A DNA stretch of 18,443 bases from F23-D06 sp045600905 (GCA_045600905.1 JAZRYT010000085.1:1-18443); one strand, 5' to 3'. Counted from the first letter of the stretch, positions 7,718 to 15,011 are shown. Translations and numbers: made by a program. The notes: generated by a model from the sequence alone, not told the origin.

Positions 7718-8983
7718 ATGTCTATTATTAAACCATTTAGAGGCTTACGTCCTCCCAAAGAAATTGTTGAACAATTAGCATCCCGTCCTTATGACGTGCT
7801 TAACACAGAAGAAGCTCGCAAAGAATGCGAAGGCAATCCTTACAGTTTGTTGCACGTGACGAAGGCTGAAATCGACCTTCCGGAAGGCATTATGGACACC
7901 GATCCCGAAGTTTATTTGCAAGTTGTCAAGAATTTCAATTCCTTCAAAGATTATGGTTGGTTGGTTCGCGACGAGCAAGAAAATCTGTATGTTTATGCTC
8001 AAAGTATGAACCCTACAGACAAAGATGCTAAATGGCAATATGGTATTGTTGCTTGTGCCTATAGTGAAGACTACGTGAACAAGGTCATCAAGAAACACGA
8101 ATTGACCCGTAAGGACAAAGAAGAAGACCGTATGCGCCACGTACGCATCACCAATGCCAACGTCGAACCGGTATTTTTCGCATATCCCGCCATCGCGCGC
8201 ATTGACGAAATCGTTGCTTCTGTAACCAGCAAGGCTCCTGTCTATGACTTCATCGCCAAAGAAGACGGCTTCGGCCACAGATTCTGGGTTATCGACGACC
8301 GCAAACTCATTGACGAGTTGGTTGAAATCTTCGACAAACAAGTTCCCGCTATGTACATCGCCGACGGTCACCACCGTAGTGCTGCTGCCGCATTGGTTGG
8401 CCAAGAAAAGAAAGAGCACAATCCCAACCACACCGGCAAAGAGGAATACAACTACTTTATGACTGTAATCTTCCCCGACAACCAGTTGAATGTCATTGAC
8501 TACAACCGCGTAGTGAAAGATTTGAACGGTCTCAGCAAAGAAGACTTCCTCAAAGCATTGAACGACGCATACACTGTTGAAGATATGGGAACTGAAATCT
8601 ACACGCCCGCAAAACTTCACGAACACAGTATGTACTTGGATGGTCATTGGTACAAGATGACGGCCAAAGCCGGCAAGTACGACGACAACGATCCTATCGG
8701 TGTTTTGGACGTTAAAATCCTGAGCGACCACGTTTTGGACAAAATCCTCGGCATCAAGGACCTTCGTACAGACAAACGTATTGACTTCGTAGGCGGTATT
8801 CGCGGTTTGGGCGAACTCAAACGTCGCGTTGACAACGGCGAAATGAAAGTCGCTTTCGCGCTCTATCCTGTTTCCATGCAACAGATTATCGATATCGCCG
8901 ACACAGGCAACATTATGCCTCCTAAGACCACCTGGTTCGAACCGAAACTTCGTTCCGGTCTTGTCATTCACGAATTAGCATAA
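7718..8983 (+). CDS. DUF1015 family protein (COG4198), ParB/SerK-like fold candidate
   Basis: A 421-residue cytoplasmic protein. The start MSIIKPFRGLRPP and the segments RPYDVLNTEEAR and NPYSLLHVTKAE are diagnostic of DUF1015. The motif DGHHR (D216 to R220, in MYIADGHHRSAAAAL) is the strongest conserved site and resembles the catalytic motif of the ParB/Srx-fold free-serine kinase SerK; that link is an inference. In other Bacteroidota the gene often accompanies serA and serC, which suggests a role in serine metabolism, but neither is here. It has its own promoter and is followed after 11 bp by a glycosyltransferase gene. Codon use is strongly biased, as in tuf, which suggests high expression. 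Confidence 0.88.
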   Translation: MSIIKPFRGLRPPKEIVEQLASRPYDVLNTEEARKECEGNPYSLLHVTKAEIDLPEGIMDTDPEVYLQVVKNFNSFKDYGWLVRDEQENLYVYAQSMNPTDKDAKWQYGIVACAYSEDYVNKVIKKHELTRKDKEEDRMRHVRITNANVEPVFFAYPAIARIDEIVASVTSKAPVYDFIAKEDGFGHRFWVIDDRKLIDELVEIFDKQVPAMYIADGHHRSAAAALVGQEKKEHNPNHTGKEEYNYFMTVIFPDNQLNVIDYNRVVKDLNGLSKEDFLKALNDAYTVEDMGTEIYTPAKLHEHSMYLDGHWYKMTAKAGKYDDNDPIGVLDVKILSDHVLDKILGIKDLRTDKRIDFVGGIRGLGELKRRVDNGEMKVAFALYPVSMQQIIDIADTGNIMPPKTTWFEPKLRSGLVIHELA

Positions 8984-8994
8984 TTCTTTATACG

Positions 8995-9918
8995 ATGTTC
9001 AAGGTTCCTGTATTGCTCATACTTTACAATAGGATTGAAGAGACCCATAATGTCTTTCAAGTTCTTAAGACCATCCAGCCGACAGAGCTTTATGTTGCCG
9101 GTGACGGATGCAAAAAAGACAATATGACGGATCGCGCGCGCACCTACCAGACGCGCTCCGTCATTCAACCCGCGTGGCCCTGCCAACTACACACCTTTTG
9201 GCAAGACGAGCATCTCGGAAAATCCGAAATGATGTATCGTGCCATGCAGTGGTTTTTCGAACAGGAAGAAGAAGGCGTCATCCTTTTGGAAGACTCCGTC
9301 CCCAGTTACGACTTCTTTCCCTATTGTGAAGAATTGTTGAGTCGATACAGGAACAATGAACATATTTTCAGTATCGGAGGCACTTATCTCAGACACAGAA
9401 GCCGCAAAAGATACAACAAACGTCTCCGCAAAGGAGGCTCCTCCTATTTTTTCTCAGCATACGGAACATCCTGGGGGTTTGCCACTTGGAAAAACCGCTG
9501 GCAGGATTTCACTTTGTCAATGGACCAATACAGCTCGGAAAATTTCCAAAAAATAACGGCGCCCTACCAAATGACGAAGAAACAACGTATCTACTGGATT
9601 CAACGTTTCAACATTTTAAAAAAATACAATGTTCCTTATTGGGACTACCAGATAAACCTACACATCTGGTCGCATCAGGGGCTCTGCATCACCCCCTATT
9701 TGAACCTCGTCACCAATATTGGTTTCAAAAAACAGGCAAAACGGAAGGTTAGACATTTGAAGAAAAACGCCTACCCCATTATGCCGCTTTCTCATCCGGA
9801 AGAACAAAATCAGAATTTCAAAGAGGACCGCTATATGTTCAAACACATATATAAAAGAGCCTTCCTATACCTCTTCAGAGATTGGCTGCAGAAGATTCTT
9901 CCAGGCAAAAACGAATAA
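8995..9918 (+). CDS. HlpA-like glycosyltransferase (nucleotide-diphospho-sugar transferase fold)
   Basis: A 307-residue glycosyltransferase of the GT-A type. VPVLLILYNRIEETHNVFQVL at the start, AGDGCKKD (35-42), DEHLGKSEMMYRAMQWFF and ILLEDSVPSYDFFPYCEELLSRY (97-119) match the family often annotated HlpA-like, as does YGTSWGFATWKNRW (156-169). The acidic motif normally reads LEDDCLP; here it is LEDSVPS, with Ser at 101 in place of one Asp. There are no membrane segments. It probably modifies a surface glycan, but donor and acceptor cannot be inferred. Start ATG without SD, 11 bp after the DUF1015 gene. Confidence 0.8.
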   Translation: MFKVPVLLILYNRIEETHNVFQVLKTIQPTELYVAGDGCKKDNMTDRARTYQTRSVIQPAWPCQLHTFWQDEHLGKSEMMYRAMQWFFEQEEEGVILLEDSVPSYDFFPYCEELLSRYRNNEHIFSIGGTYLRHRSRKRYNKRLRKGGSSYFFSAYGTSWGFATWKNRWQDFTLSMDQYSSENFQKITAPYQMTKKQRIYWIQRFNILKKYNVPYWDYQINLHIWSHQGLCITPYLNLVTNIGFKKQAKRKVRHLKKNAYPIMPLSHPEEQNQNFKEDRYMFKHIYKRAFLYLFRDWLQKILPGKNE

Positions 9919-9953
9919 AAAAATAAAGGTCTTTTCTCATATCAAAAAAAGTG

Positions 9954-9961
9954 TATTTTTG
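9954..9961 (+). promoter_or_regulatory. -7 box of the TPR-ribH-fmt operon
   Basis: TATTTTTG followed by CAGCC. Only a T-rich stretch (9932-9935), not a clean TTG, lies 18 bp upstream. The box overlaps the first codons of a longer frame that could begin at 9951, which is why I place the gene start at 9990. Confidence 0.75.
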
Positions 9962-9989
9962 CAGCCTTAAAAAAATAACGAAAGAAATT

Positions 9990-10694
9990 ATGGCAAATAA
10001 CGAAACTTTAGGCAGCAAAAAAACTGAACAAGAAGAAGTTAGCGAGAATTTCGTAACCAAAACACTCGCTTTTTTCAACAAATACAAAAACATCATTTAT
10101 GGTGTAATTATCGGATTGATTGTCGTCGTTGTGGCAATCATCCTCTTCAATCGTTTCTATCTTCAAAAGAAGAATGGCGAAGCTTCCGCTGAAATGACAT
10201 ACCCTATCAGCATGCTTATGGCTGGTGATTCAGCATCTTTGAATCTCGCTTTGGAAGGCAATGACGAAAACGACGGTTTCCTTTCCATCGCCAACGGTTA
10301 CAAACTCACCAAGACATCCAACACAGCTAAATATTATGCTGGTCTTTGCTACCTCAAACTTGGTCAAAAAGACGAAGCTATGGATTTCCTCAAGAAATTC
10401 AAGAAAAGAGATGACGTTATGTGGTATGGTTGCCAAAATCTGATTGGTGACCTCTACGATGACCAAGGCGATGAAGCTACCGCTATCAAATATTATCAAA
10501 AGGCTGCTAAAGGCAAAGATCCCTATTTCGCACCTATCGCCCTCTTCAAATTGGCTCAAATGTACGAAAGACAAGACAAATGGGATGAGGCCGTTTCCAC
10601 ATACAAACAAATTGAAGACAACTTCAACGCCGAATATGTGAAGATGAGCATCGCTCAATATGCTGAAAGAGCAAAATCTAAAACATCCAAATAA
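9990..10694 (+). CDS. Membrane-anchored tetratricopeptide-repeat protein (YfgM-like)
   Basis: A 234-residue protein. A cytoplasmic acidic N-terminus is followed by one membrane helix (about 34-55, NIIYGVIIGLIVVVVAIILF) and a soluble domain with TPR-like helices (YYAGLCYLKLGQKDEAMDFLKKF; NLIGDLYDDQGDEATAIKYYQKAAK; ALFKLAQMYERQDKWDEAVSTYKQIE). The layout resembles YfgM, a protein associated with the SecYEG translocon and envelope chaperones. The exact function in Bacteroidota is not established. The ATG at 9990 is preferred to 9951 because the -7 box overlaps the latter. The gene precedes ribH by only 5 bp, an arrangement I recall from other Bacteroidales. Confidence 0.85.
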   Translation: MANNETLGSKKTEQEEVSENFVTKTLAFFNKYKNIIYGVIIGLIVVVVAIILFNRFYLQKKNGEASAEMTYPISMLMAGDSASLNLALEGNDENDGFLSIANGYKLTKTSNTAKYYAGLCYLKLGQKDEAMDFLKKFKKRDDVMWYGCQNLIGDLYDDQGDEATAIKYYQKAAKGKDPYFAPIALFKLAQMYERQDKWDEAVSTYKQIEDNFNAEYVKMSIAQYAERAKSKTSK

Positions 10695-10699
10695 AAATA

Positions 10700-11206
10700 A
10701 TGACAGAAAAAAAGAAGAATTTATCCGAATTCACTCCTTTTAAATTTAATTCTGCTCAAAATATTAGAATCGGTATTGTGGTCAGTGAATGGAACGACCA
10801 CATTACCGATTCTCTTTTAAAAGGAGCTCAAGAATCCTTATTGGAACAAGGTGTTCCAAGCCAAAACATATTCGTCGAACACGTACCGGGCAGTTACGAG
10901 CTCCCAAGCGGCGCTGATATGATGTTGAATTTCCATTCCGAACTGGATGCCGTAATTTGTATCGGATGCATCATCCAAGGCGAAACCCGCCATTTCGACT
11001 TCATCGCGCAAGCCGTTGCCCAAGGTATTATGAGCGTCAGCCTCAAGCACGGCAAGCCCGTGATTTTCAGTGTCCTAACGACCAACAATATGCAGCAGGC
11101 CGAAGATCGCGCTGGAGGGAAATACGGCAACAAGGGCGTAGAAGGTGCTATCAGCTGCCTGAAAATGCTCTCCTTGAAATCCAATTTGTCTAACCCTAAT
11201 CAATAG
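10700..11206 (+). CDS. ribH: 6,7-dimethyl-8-ribityllumazine synthase
   Basis: Catalyses the penultimate step of riboflavin synthesis, joining 5-amino-6-ribitylaminouracil and 3,4-dihydroxy-2-butanone 4-phosphate. The 168 residues contain the substrate-binding VSEWN (28-32), VPGSYELP (62-69), GCIIQGETRHFDF with the catalytic H98, VLTTNN and the phosphate-binding AEDRAGGKYGNKG (134-146). It lies 5 bp after the TPR gene and 4 bp before fmt, so the three are one operon. No other riboflavin gene and no FMN riboswitch is present, so it appears not to be under flavin feedback here. Confidence 0.96.
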   Translation: MTEKKKNLSEFTPFKFNSAQNIRIGIVVSEWNDHITDSLLKGAQESLLEQGVPSQNIFVEHVPGSYELPSGADMMLNFHSELDAVICIGCIIQGETRHFDFIAQAVAQGIMSVSLKHGKPVIFSVLTTNNMQQAEDRAGGKYGNKGVEGAISCLKMLSLKSNLSNPNQ

Positions 11207-11210
11207 AACT

Positions 11211-12176
11211 ATGAGAGTGGTTTTTATGGGCACACCGGTATTCGCAGTCACCATTCTCGACCACATCATCCGGGAAGGCCACGATGTAGCCGCAGTCGTA
11301 ACGACTTCAGACAAACCGGCAGGACGCGGACAACATCTTAAATGTTCTGAGGTCAAACTCTACGCTTTAGAGCACAACCTGCCTGTTCTCCAACCCGAGC
11401 GAATGAAGGACGAGAACTTCGTAGCCCAACTTCAGGAGCTACACGCTGACGTATTTGTGGTAGTAGCCTTTCGTATGCTTCCGCAAGTCGTATATACGAT
11501 ACCTCCAAAAGGCACATTCAACGTACACGCATCCCTCCTTCCTCAATATCGCGGCGCAGCCCCCATCCAATGGGCTATCATAAACGGCGAAGAAAAGACT
11601 GGCGTCACCACCTTCTTCTTAGATGAACATACCGACACCGGCGCCATTATCCGACAAAGCGAAGTTGAAATCTTGCATTCGGACAATGGTGGAACCCTTC
11701 ACGACAAACTAATGTACGCCGGGGCGGAAATAGCTATCAACACACTCGCAGACATCGAAAACGGCAATCCGCACACCGTTCCCCAAAGCAGCAACGAACA
11801 TATCAAACCTGCTCCGAAAATCTTCAAGGAGGATATGCTCATCAATTGGGACGACACGGTCGAAAATATTTACAATAAAATACGAGGGCTTTCCCCTTAT
11901 CCTACAGCTTTTAGCAGAATACGCCAACTGGACAACAATGGTCAGGAGACGGGAAAAGTTATAGGAATTAAAATATACCAGGCCTCCGTCACAAATATCC
12001 AAAGTGTCTCAAAACCGGGCCATATTCGCATAGAAAACAACAAAAAAATGATGATTTCGACCCGAAATTTTGATATTTCAATTGAAAATCTGCAATTTGA
12101 AGGAAAAAAGCGTATGCCGACAGAAGATTTTCTTTCAGGATTTAGAAATAACAATTACACAGATTATTTATTTTAG
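11211..12176 (+). CDS. fmt: Methionyl-tRNA formyltransferase
   Basis: Formylates initiator Met-tRNA with 10-formyltetrahydrofolate. The 321 residues have the usual two domains. The N-terminal Rossmann-type catalytic domain (1 to about 190) shows MRVVFMGTPVFAV, SDKPAGRG, and the signature FNVHASLLPQYRGAAPIQWAI with catalytic N104 and H106; D142 sits in DEHTDTGAI. The C-terminal tRNA-binding domain (about 210-321) includes NKIRGLSPYPTAF. A small oddity is Val instead of the common Glu in GTP-V-FAV. It is the last gene of the TPR-ribH-fmt operon. Confidence 0.96.
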   Translation: MRVVFMGTPVFAVTILDHIIREGHDVAAVVTTSDKPAGRGQHLKCSEVKLYALEHNLPVLQPERMKDENFVAQLQELHADVFVVVAFRMLPQVVYTIPPKGTFNVHASLLPQYRGAAPIQWAIINGEEKTGVTTFFLDEHTDTGAIIRQSEVEILHSDNGGTLHDKLMYAGAEIAINTLADIENGNPHTVPQSSNEHIKPAPKIFKEDMLINWDDTVENIYNKIRGLSPYPTAFSRIRQLDNNGQETGKVIGIKIYQASVTNIQSVSKPGHIRIENNKKMMISTRNFDISIENLQFEGKKRMPTEDFLSGFRNNNYTDYLF

Positions 12177-12259
12177 TGTAATATTTAATTGTAAACGATT
12201 TCTGATTTTAAAGAAATTCGTTTTTTATTCACATACAATCAAAAAAAACGGCAAACCTA

Positions 12260-12288
12260 TTGATTTTCAACAAAATCCTCTAAATTTG
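12260..12288 (+). promoter_or_regulatory. Promoter of the HU gene
   Basis: TTG at 12260-12262, an 18-bp spacer and TAAATTTG at 12281-12288, followed by CTGCTC. The leader is about 35-40 nt. The upstream 80 bp are very AT-rich. Confidence 0.8.
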
Positions 12289-12331
12289 CTGCTCGTTTTC
12301 AAAAAACATTAACCCTTTAAATTTTATCAGT

Positions 12332-12598
12332 ATGAATAAAAGTGAATTAATCGATGCAATGGCTGAAAAAGCCGGTTTAACAAAAGTTCAAGCTAAAAAC
12401 GCTTTGGACGCTTTTATGTGCACCACTAGCGAAACACTCAAAAAAGGCGACAAAATTTCCTTAATCGGATTTGGCACTTTCGAAATTAAAAATCGTCCTG
12501 CAAGAACAGGTATCAACCCTGCAACGAAAAAAGCCATCAACATCCCTGCGAAGAATGTTGTTAAATTCAAAGTTGGTGCTAAATTAGCTGAAATCTAA
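12332..12598 (+). CDS. hup: HU-family nucleoid protein
   Basis: An 88-residue histone-like DNA-binding protein, within the normal HU length. The N-terminal helices (MNKSELIDAMAEKAGLTKVQAKNALDAF) form the dimer base. GFGTFEIKNRPARTGINPATKKAI is the beta-arm that inserts into the minor groove; the proline at the arm tip is in INPAT. The ending NVVKFKVGAKLAE is standard. It has its own promoter and a terminator 20 bp downstream, so it is monocistronic, as expected for an abundant nucleoid protein. Bacteroidota often carry several paralogues, and I cannot tell which this is. Confidence 0.96.
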   Translation: MNKSELIDAMAEKAGLTKVQAKNALDAFMCTTSETLKKGDKISLIGFGTFEIKNRPARTGINPATKKAINIPAKNVVKFKVGAKLAEI

Positions 12599-12617
12599 TA
12601 GACCATCACATATTCAT

Positions 12618-12644
12618 AAGAAAGCCCTGCATAAGGGCTTTCTT
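12618..12644 (+). terminator. Rho-independent terminator after the HU gene
   Basis: An 11-bp stem AAGAAAGCCCT / AGGGCTTTCTT closes over the loop GCATA. It ends 15 bp before the trmH start, so trmH depends on read-through or on a weak promoter I cannot identify. Confidence 0.88.
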
Positions 12645-12659
12645 TATTTATATACAATT

Positions 12660-13352
12660 ATGAAGGAAATTACAGACCCCGTACACAGACAAAAACTCAT
12701 AGAACATCTTTCCCAATTTGTAACGGAGGAGAGGAAATCCCGTATTCTCGAAGTTCTACACAACCGGACAAGGCACATAACCGTCGTGTTGGAAGACCTG
12801 TACCAGACGCAAAACATCAGCGCCGTTATGCGCACCTGCGACTGCTACGGCATACAGGACGCCTACATCGTCGAGAACCGCAACGAGTTTGAAGTCCACA
12901 AAGACATCAGTATGGGTGCCGACAAGTGGCTTACCCTTCACCAATATCCTCATTCAGAGCACAATATGAAGCAGTGCATTGAAGATCTCCACGCCAAAGG
13001 ATACACCGTCGTGGCCACACTGCCGGATGAGAAGAAAACAACTATCCAAGATCTCCCCATCAACCAGAAAACAGCCTTCCTTTTCGGCACAGAATTAACG
13101 GGGCTGTCCGAAGAAGCCGTCCAACACGCAGACTGCAACGCGCTGATTCCAATGTACGGATTCACGGAAAGTTTCAACATTTCCAACTCCGCCGCCATCA
13201 TCTTATCCAACTTTTCGGAACGGATACGCCATTCCGACGTACAATGGCAACTGACAGAAGAAGAGAAACAGGAACTTTATTTCGAATGGCTGCAAAAAAG
13301 CCTTCGCGATCCGGATGCGATGATCAATCATTTTTTGGCGAATCAGCAATAG
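12660..13352 (+). CDS. trmH: SpoU-class tRNA 2'-O-methyltransferase, TrmH-like
   Basis: A 230-residue SAM-dependent ribose methyltransferase with a trefoil-knot fold, probably making Gm18 in tRNA. All three SpoU motifs are visible: QNISAVMRTCDCYGIQD (51-67, with N52 and catalytic R58), LFGTELTGLSEEAV (141-154, E145) and IPMYGFTESFNISNSAAI (163-180, S171 and N173). The N-terminal region RKSRILEVLHNRTRHITVVLEDLY matches TrmH better than the 23S-specific RlmB, which has an extra N-terminal domain. The 3' end overlaps the converging pnuC gene by 29 bp. Confidence 0.88.
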   Translation: MKEITDPVHRQKLIEHLSQFVTEERKSRILEVLHNRTRHITVVLEDLYQTQNISAVMRTCDCYGIQDAYIVENRNEFEVHKDISMGADKWLTLHQYPHSEHNMKQCIEDLHAKGYTVVATLPDEKKTTIQDLPINQKTAFLFGTELTGLSEEAVQHADCNALIPMYGFTESFNISNSAAIILSNFSERIRHSDVQWQLTEEEKQELYFEWLQKSLRDPDAMINHFLANQQ

Positions 13353-13923
13353 CCAGTTCCTTACGCCAATTATAAAAGCCCAACACGGCCACCACGGTAT
13401 ATATACCATATAATATGGCAGTAGGGTACAATCCTTTCCACACATAAAGAGCCACAGAGACTACTTCCACCACAATCCAGAAGAGCCACTGTTCTATGTA
13501 TTTATGTGCTAACAGCCACATTGCCACAATGCTCAAGGCCGTTGTGAAAGCATCTCCTGCTGGAGCCACGCTGTCCGTGCAAAAAGCCAGTATGCAATAG
13601 ATGCCCACCCACAGCAATACGGATATCAGCAAAGAAACCCGTAATTTCTTACGAGGGCAATGTGATATGGGCAATAAGTCAGAAGCCTCACCTTCCTGAT
13701 TCGAACGATGACGCAACCAAACGAAAAGGCCGTACATATTTGCACCAATATAATACAGATTAATGGCTGCATCCGCGTAGAATTTTCCATTGAAAAAAAT
13801 CACCACATAAAACAAAGACATTAAAATCCCCACCGGCCAAAGCCAGAAGTTCGCCTTGTATTCCAATAATACATAGACAATTCCGATAATCGCGCCAATG
13901 ATTTCCAAAGTACCCATCATCAT
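13324..13923 (-). CDS. pnuC: PnuC-family vitamin transporter (nicotinamide riboside or a related substrate)
   Basis: A 199-residue inner-membrane protein with about seven hydrophobic segments. LEIIGAIIGIVYVLLEYKANFWLWPVGILMS, FYADAAINLYYIGANMYGLFVWLR and EQWLFWIVVEVVSVALYVWKGLYPTAILYGIYTVVAVLGFYNWRK are the PnuC signatures. Such proteins equilibrate nicotinamide riboside, and relatives (PnuT, PnuX) move thiamine or riboflavin. No TPP riboswitch or thiamine kinase gene adjoins it, so a thiamine role is not supported. The frame opens at 13941, but that codon lies within the predicted -7 box, so the start is one of three consecutive ATGs at 13923-13915. Confidence 0.9.
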   Translation of the reverse strand: MMMGTLEIIGAIIGIVYVLLEYKANFWLWPVGILMSLFYVVIFFNGKFYADAAINLYYIGANMYGLFVWLRHRSNQEGEASDLLPISHCPRKKLRVSLLISVLLWVGIYCILAFCTDSVAPAGDAFTTALSIVAMWLLAHKYIEQWLFWIVVEVVSVALYVWKGLYPTAILYGIYTVVAVLGFYNWRKELAIADSPKND

Positions 13924-13938
13924 ATCTTTAAGAGGGCG

Positions 13939-13966
13939 CAAATATCGTAAAAATCAAAAGAAACAA
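13939..13966 (-). promoter_or_regulatory. Likely pnuC promoter
   Basis: On the minus strand TTG (13964-13966, within TTTTG) is followed by a 17-bp spacer and GATATTTG (13939-13946), one mismatch to TAnnTTTG, then CGCCC. It lies back to back with the dsrC promoter. Confidence 0.55.
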
Positions 13967-13970
13967 AATA

Positions 13971-13999
13971 TTGTCATTCTGATTTTTTATGTACATTTG
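13971..13999 (+). promoter_or_regulatory. Promoter of the dsrC operon
   Basis: TTG at 13971-13973, an 18-bp spacer and TACATTTG at 13992-13999, followed by CCGCCC. It is a full match to the phylum consensus and suggests constitutive expression; I see no operator-like repeat. Confidence 0.85.
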
Positions 14000-14019
14000 C
14001 CGCCCTAAAAAATAAAATT

Positions 14020-14337
14020 ATGGCTCAAATAGATTACGAAGGAAAAACCTATGAATTAGACGGCGATGGTTTCATGCTGAAACCGGAAGAATGGACTGAA
14101 GGTCTTGCCGCTGAAATCGCCAAAGTTGATGGAATCAACGAATTAACGGAGAATCATTGGAAGATTTTACACTGCATTCGCGAAAATTACGAAGAAAAAG
14201 GCATAGCCCCTATGGTTCGCGTCATCTGCAAAACTTCCGGTTTGAAGCTCAAAGAAATTTATGAGCTTTTCCCATTAGGTCCTGCCAGAGGAGCCTGCCG
14301 CGTAGCCGGCCTGCCCAAACCTGAAGGTTGCGTATAA
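14020..14337 (+). CDS. dsrC: DsrC-type sulfur carrier protein with both C-terminal cysteines
   Basis: A 105-residue protein of the DsrC/TusE family. The body EWTEGLAAEIAKVDGI and LTENHWKILHCIRENYEEKGIAP are family hallmarks. The mobile C-terminal arm ends FPLGPARGACRVAGLPKPEGCV, with C104 next to last (CysA) and C93 eleven residues before it (CysB). TusE-type proteins for tRNA thiolation keep only CysA, whereas DsrC of sulfite reducers and sulfur oxidisers has both and forms a trisulfide or disulfide used in redox chemistry. Size and cysteine positions are those I recall for Desulfovibrio vulgaris DsrC. No dsrAB or tusBCD is present. It is first in an operon with a membrane cytochrome b-like gene 17 bp downstream. 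Confidence 0.92.
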   Translation: MAQIDYEGKTYELDGDGFMLKPEEWTEGLAAEIAKVDGINELTENHWKILHCIRENYEEKGIAPMVRVICKTSGLKLKEIYELFPLGPARGACRVAGLPKPEGCV

Positions 14338-14354
14338 CATTTAATATCAAAAAC

Positions 14355-14999
14355 ATGTTAGTTATTCAATATCTCGCAATCGCAGCTGCGATTGTTTGTG
14401 TGTTCAGTCTGCTGACCTTTTTCCTGAAAATCGTACGGCTCGGGAATCCGAAAGACCTTTCCGAGAAAAGCGGCAGCACATCCAAAGGCATCGCCTATTC
14501 CAACACAACGGCTATGTTACCGCAGAACAAGGAATCCGCCTATCTTCACATTCCCGGATACGCTGCCGGCATGCTCTTCCACATTGGAACTTTCGTCAGC
14601 CTGTTACTCTTTGTCTTGTCCTTTTTCCCATTTTTCAACAAATGGATAGCCGGACCCGACAAAATACACTTGATTATACCCGTTTTCTTAATCGTCACCT
14701 GCTCCTGCGGATATATATTGTTGCTCCGTAGGTTTTTTTCCAAAGACTTGAAACCTCTTTCCAATCCGGACGATTACATTTCCAACATTATGACTTCCAC
14801 CTTCCAACTGATGACATTGCTGTACTTATTCATGCCCGCTTACTCCTGCGTGCATACTATATATTATATTATGTGCATCTTATTGTTTCTTTATCTTCCT
14901 CTTGGAAAATTAAGACACGTGGTATTCTATTTTGCAGCAAGATATCATTTGGGCTTTTTCTACGGATGGCGTAATGTATGGCCTAAAAACGAAAAATAA
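14355..14999 (+). CDS. NarI/DsrM/TmcC-like membrane cytochrome b protein
   Basis: A 214-residue protein with five or so hydrophobic segments (about 2-25, 68-93, 104-124, 147-163, 166-182). It resembles the cytochrome b subunits NarI, DsrM and TmcC. Two histidine pairs could bind heme, H65 with H76 (LHIPGYAAGMLFHIG) and H167 with H188 (CVHTIYY, GKLRHVVF); the ending GFFYGWRNVWP is typical of the DsrM/TmcC branch. In those complexes the subunit passes electrons between quinone and an HdrD-like protein that handles the DsrC disulfide. I place the start at the ATG at 14355; an in-frame TTG at 14328 would overlap the dsrC end and lacks support. It is 12 bp before the next gene. Confidence 0.75.
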   Translation: MLVIQYLAIAAAIVCVFSLLTFFLKIVRLGNPKDLSEKSGSTSKGIAYSNTTAMLPQNKESAYLHIPGYAAGMLFHIGTFVSLLLFVLSFFPFFNKWIAGPDKIHLIIPVFLIVTCSCGYILLLRRFFSKDLKPLSNPDDYISNIMTSTFQLMTLLYLFMPAYSCVHTIYYIMCILLFLYLPLGKLRHVVFYFAARYHLGFFYGWRNVWPKNEK

Positions 15000-15011
15000 A
15001 AGCGAACACTT

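Noticed and set aside
7775..8971. 398-codon open frame antisense to the DUF1015 gene
   Set aside because: The plus-strand gene is a clear family member with a promoter. Its strong codon bias avoids the triplets that would read as stops on the other strand, which explains the long antisense frame. The antisense protein shows no known motif.
10230..10658. 142-codon frame antisense to the TPR gene
   Set aside because: Same explanation: biased codons in a well-supported gene on the plus strand. No initiation signals on the minus strand.
13324..13941. PnuC relative as a thiamine transporter under a TPP riboswitch
   Set aside because: The leader is too short for a TPP riboswitch and no thiamine gene adjoins it.
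14020..14337. Calling the small sulfur carrier TusE (tRNA thiolation)
   Set aside because: TusE-type proteins normally lack the second cysteine. Both C93 and C104 are present, and no tusBCD genes are nearby.
14328..14354. Upstream TTG as start of the cytochrome b-like protein
   Set aside because: It lies inside the dsrC end, has no SD, and the added residues (MRITFNIKN) are hydrophilic and unlike the family start. ATG at 14355 begins directly before the first membrane helix.
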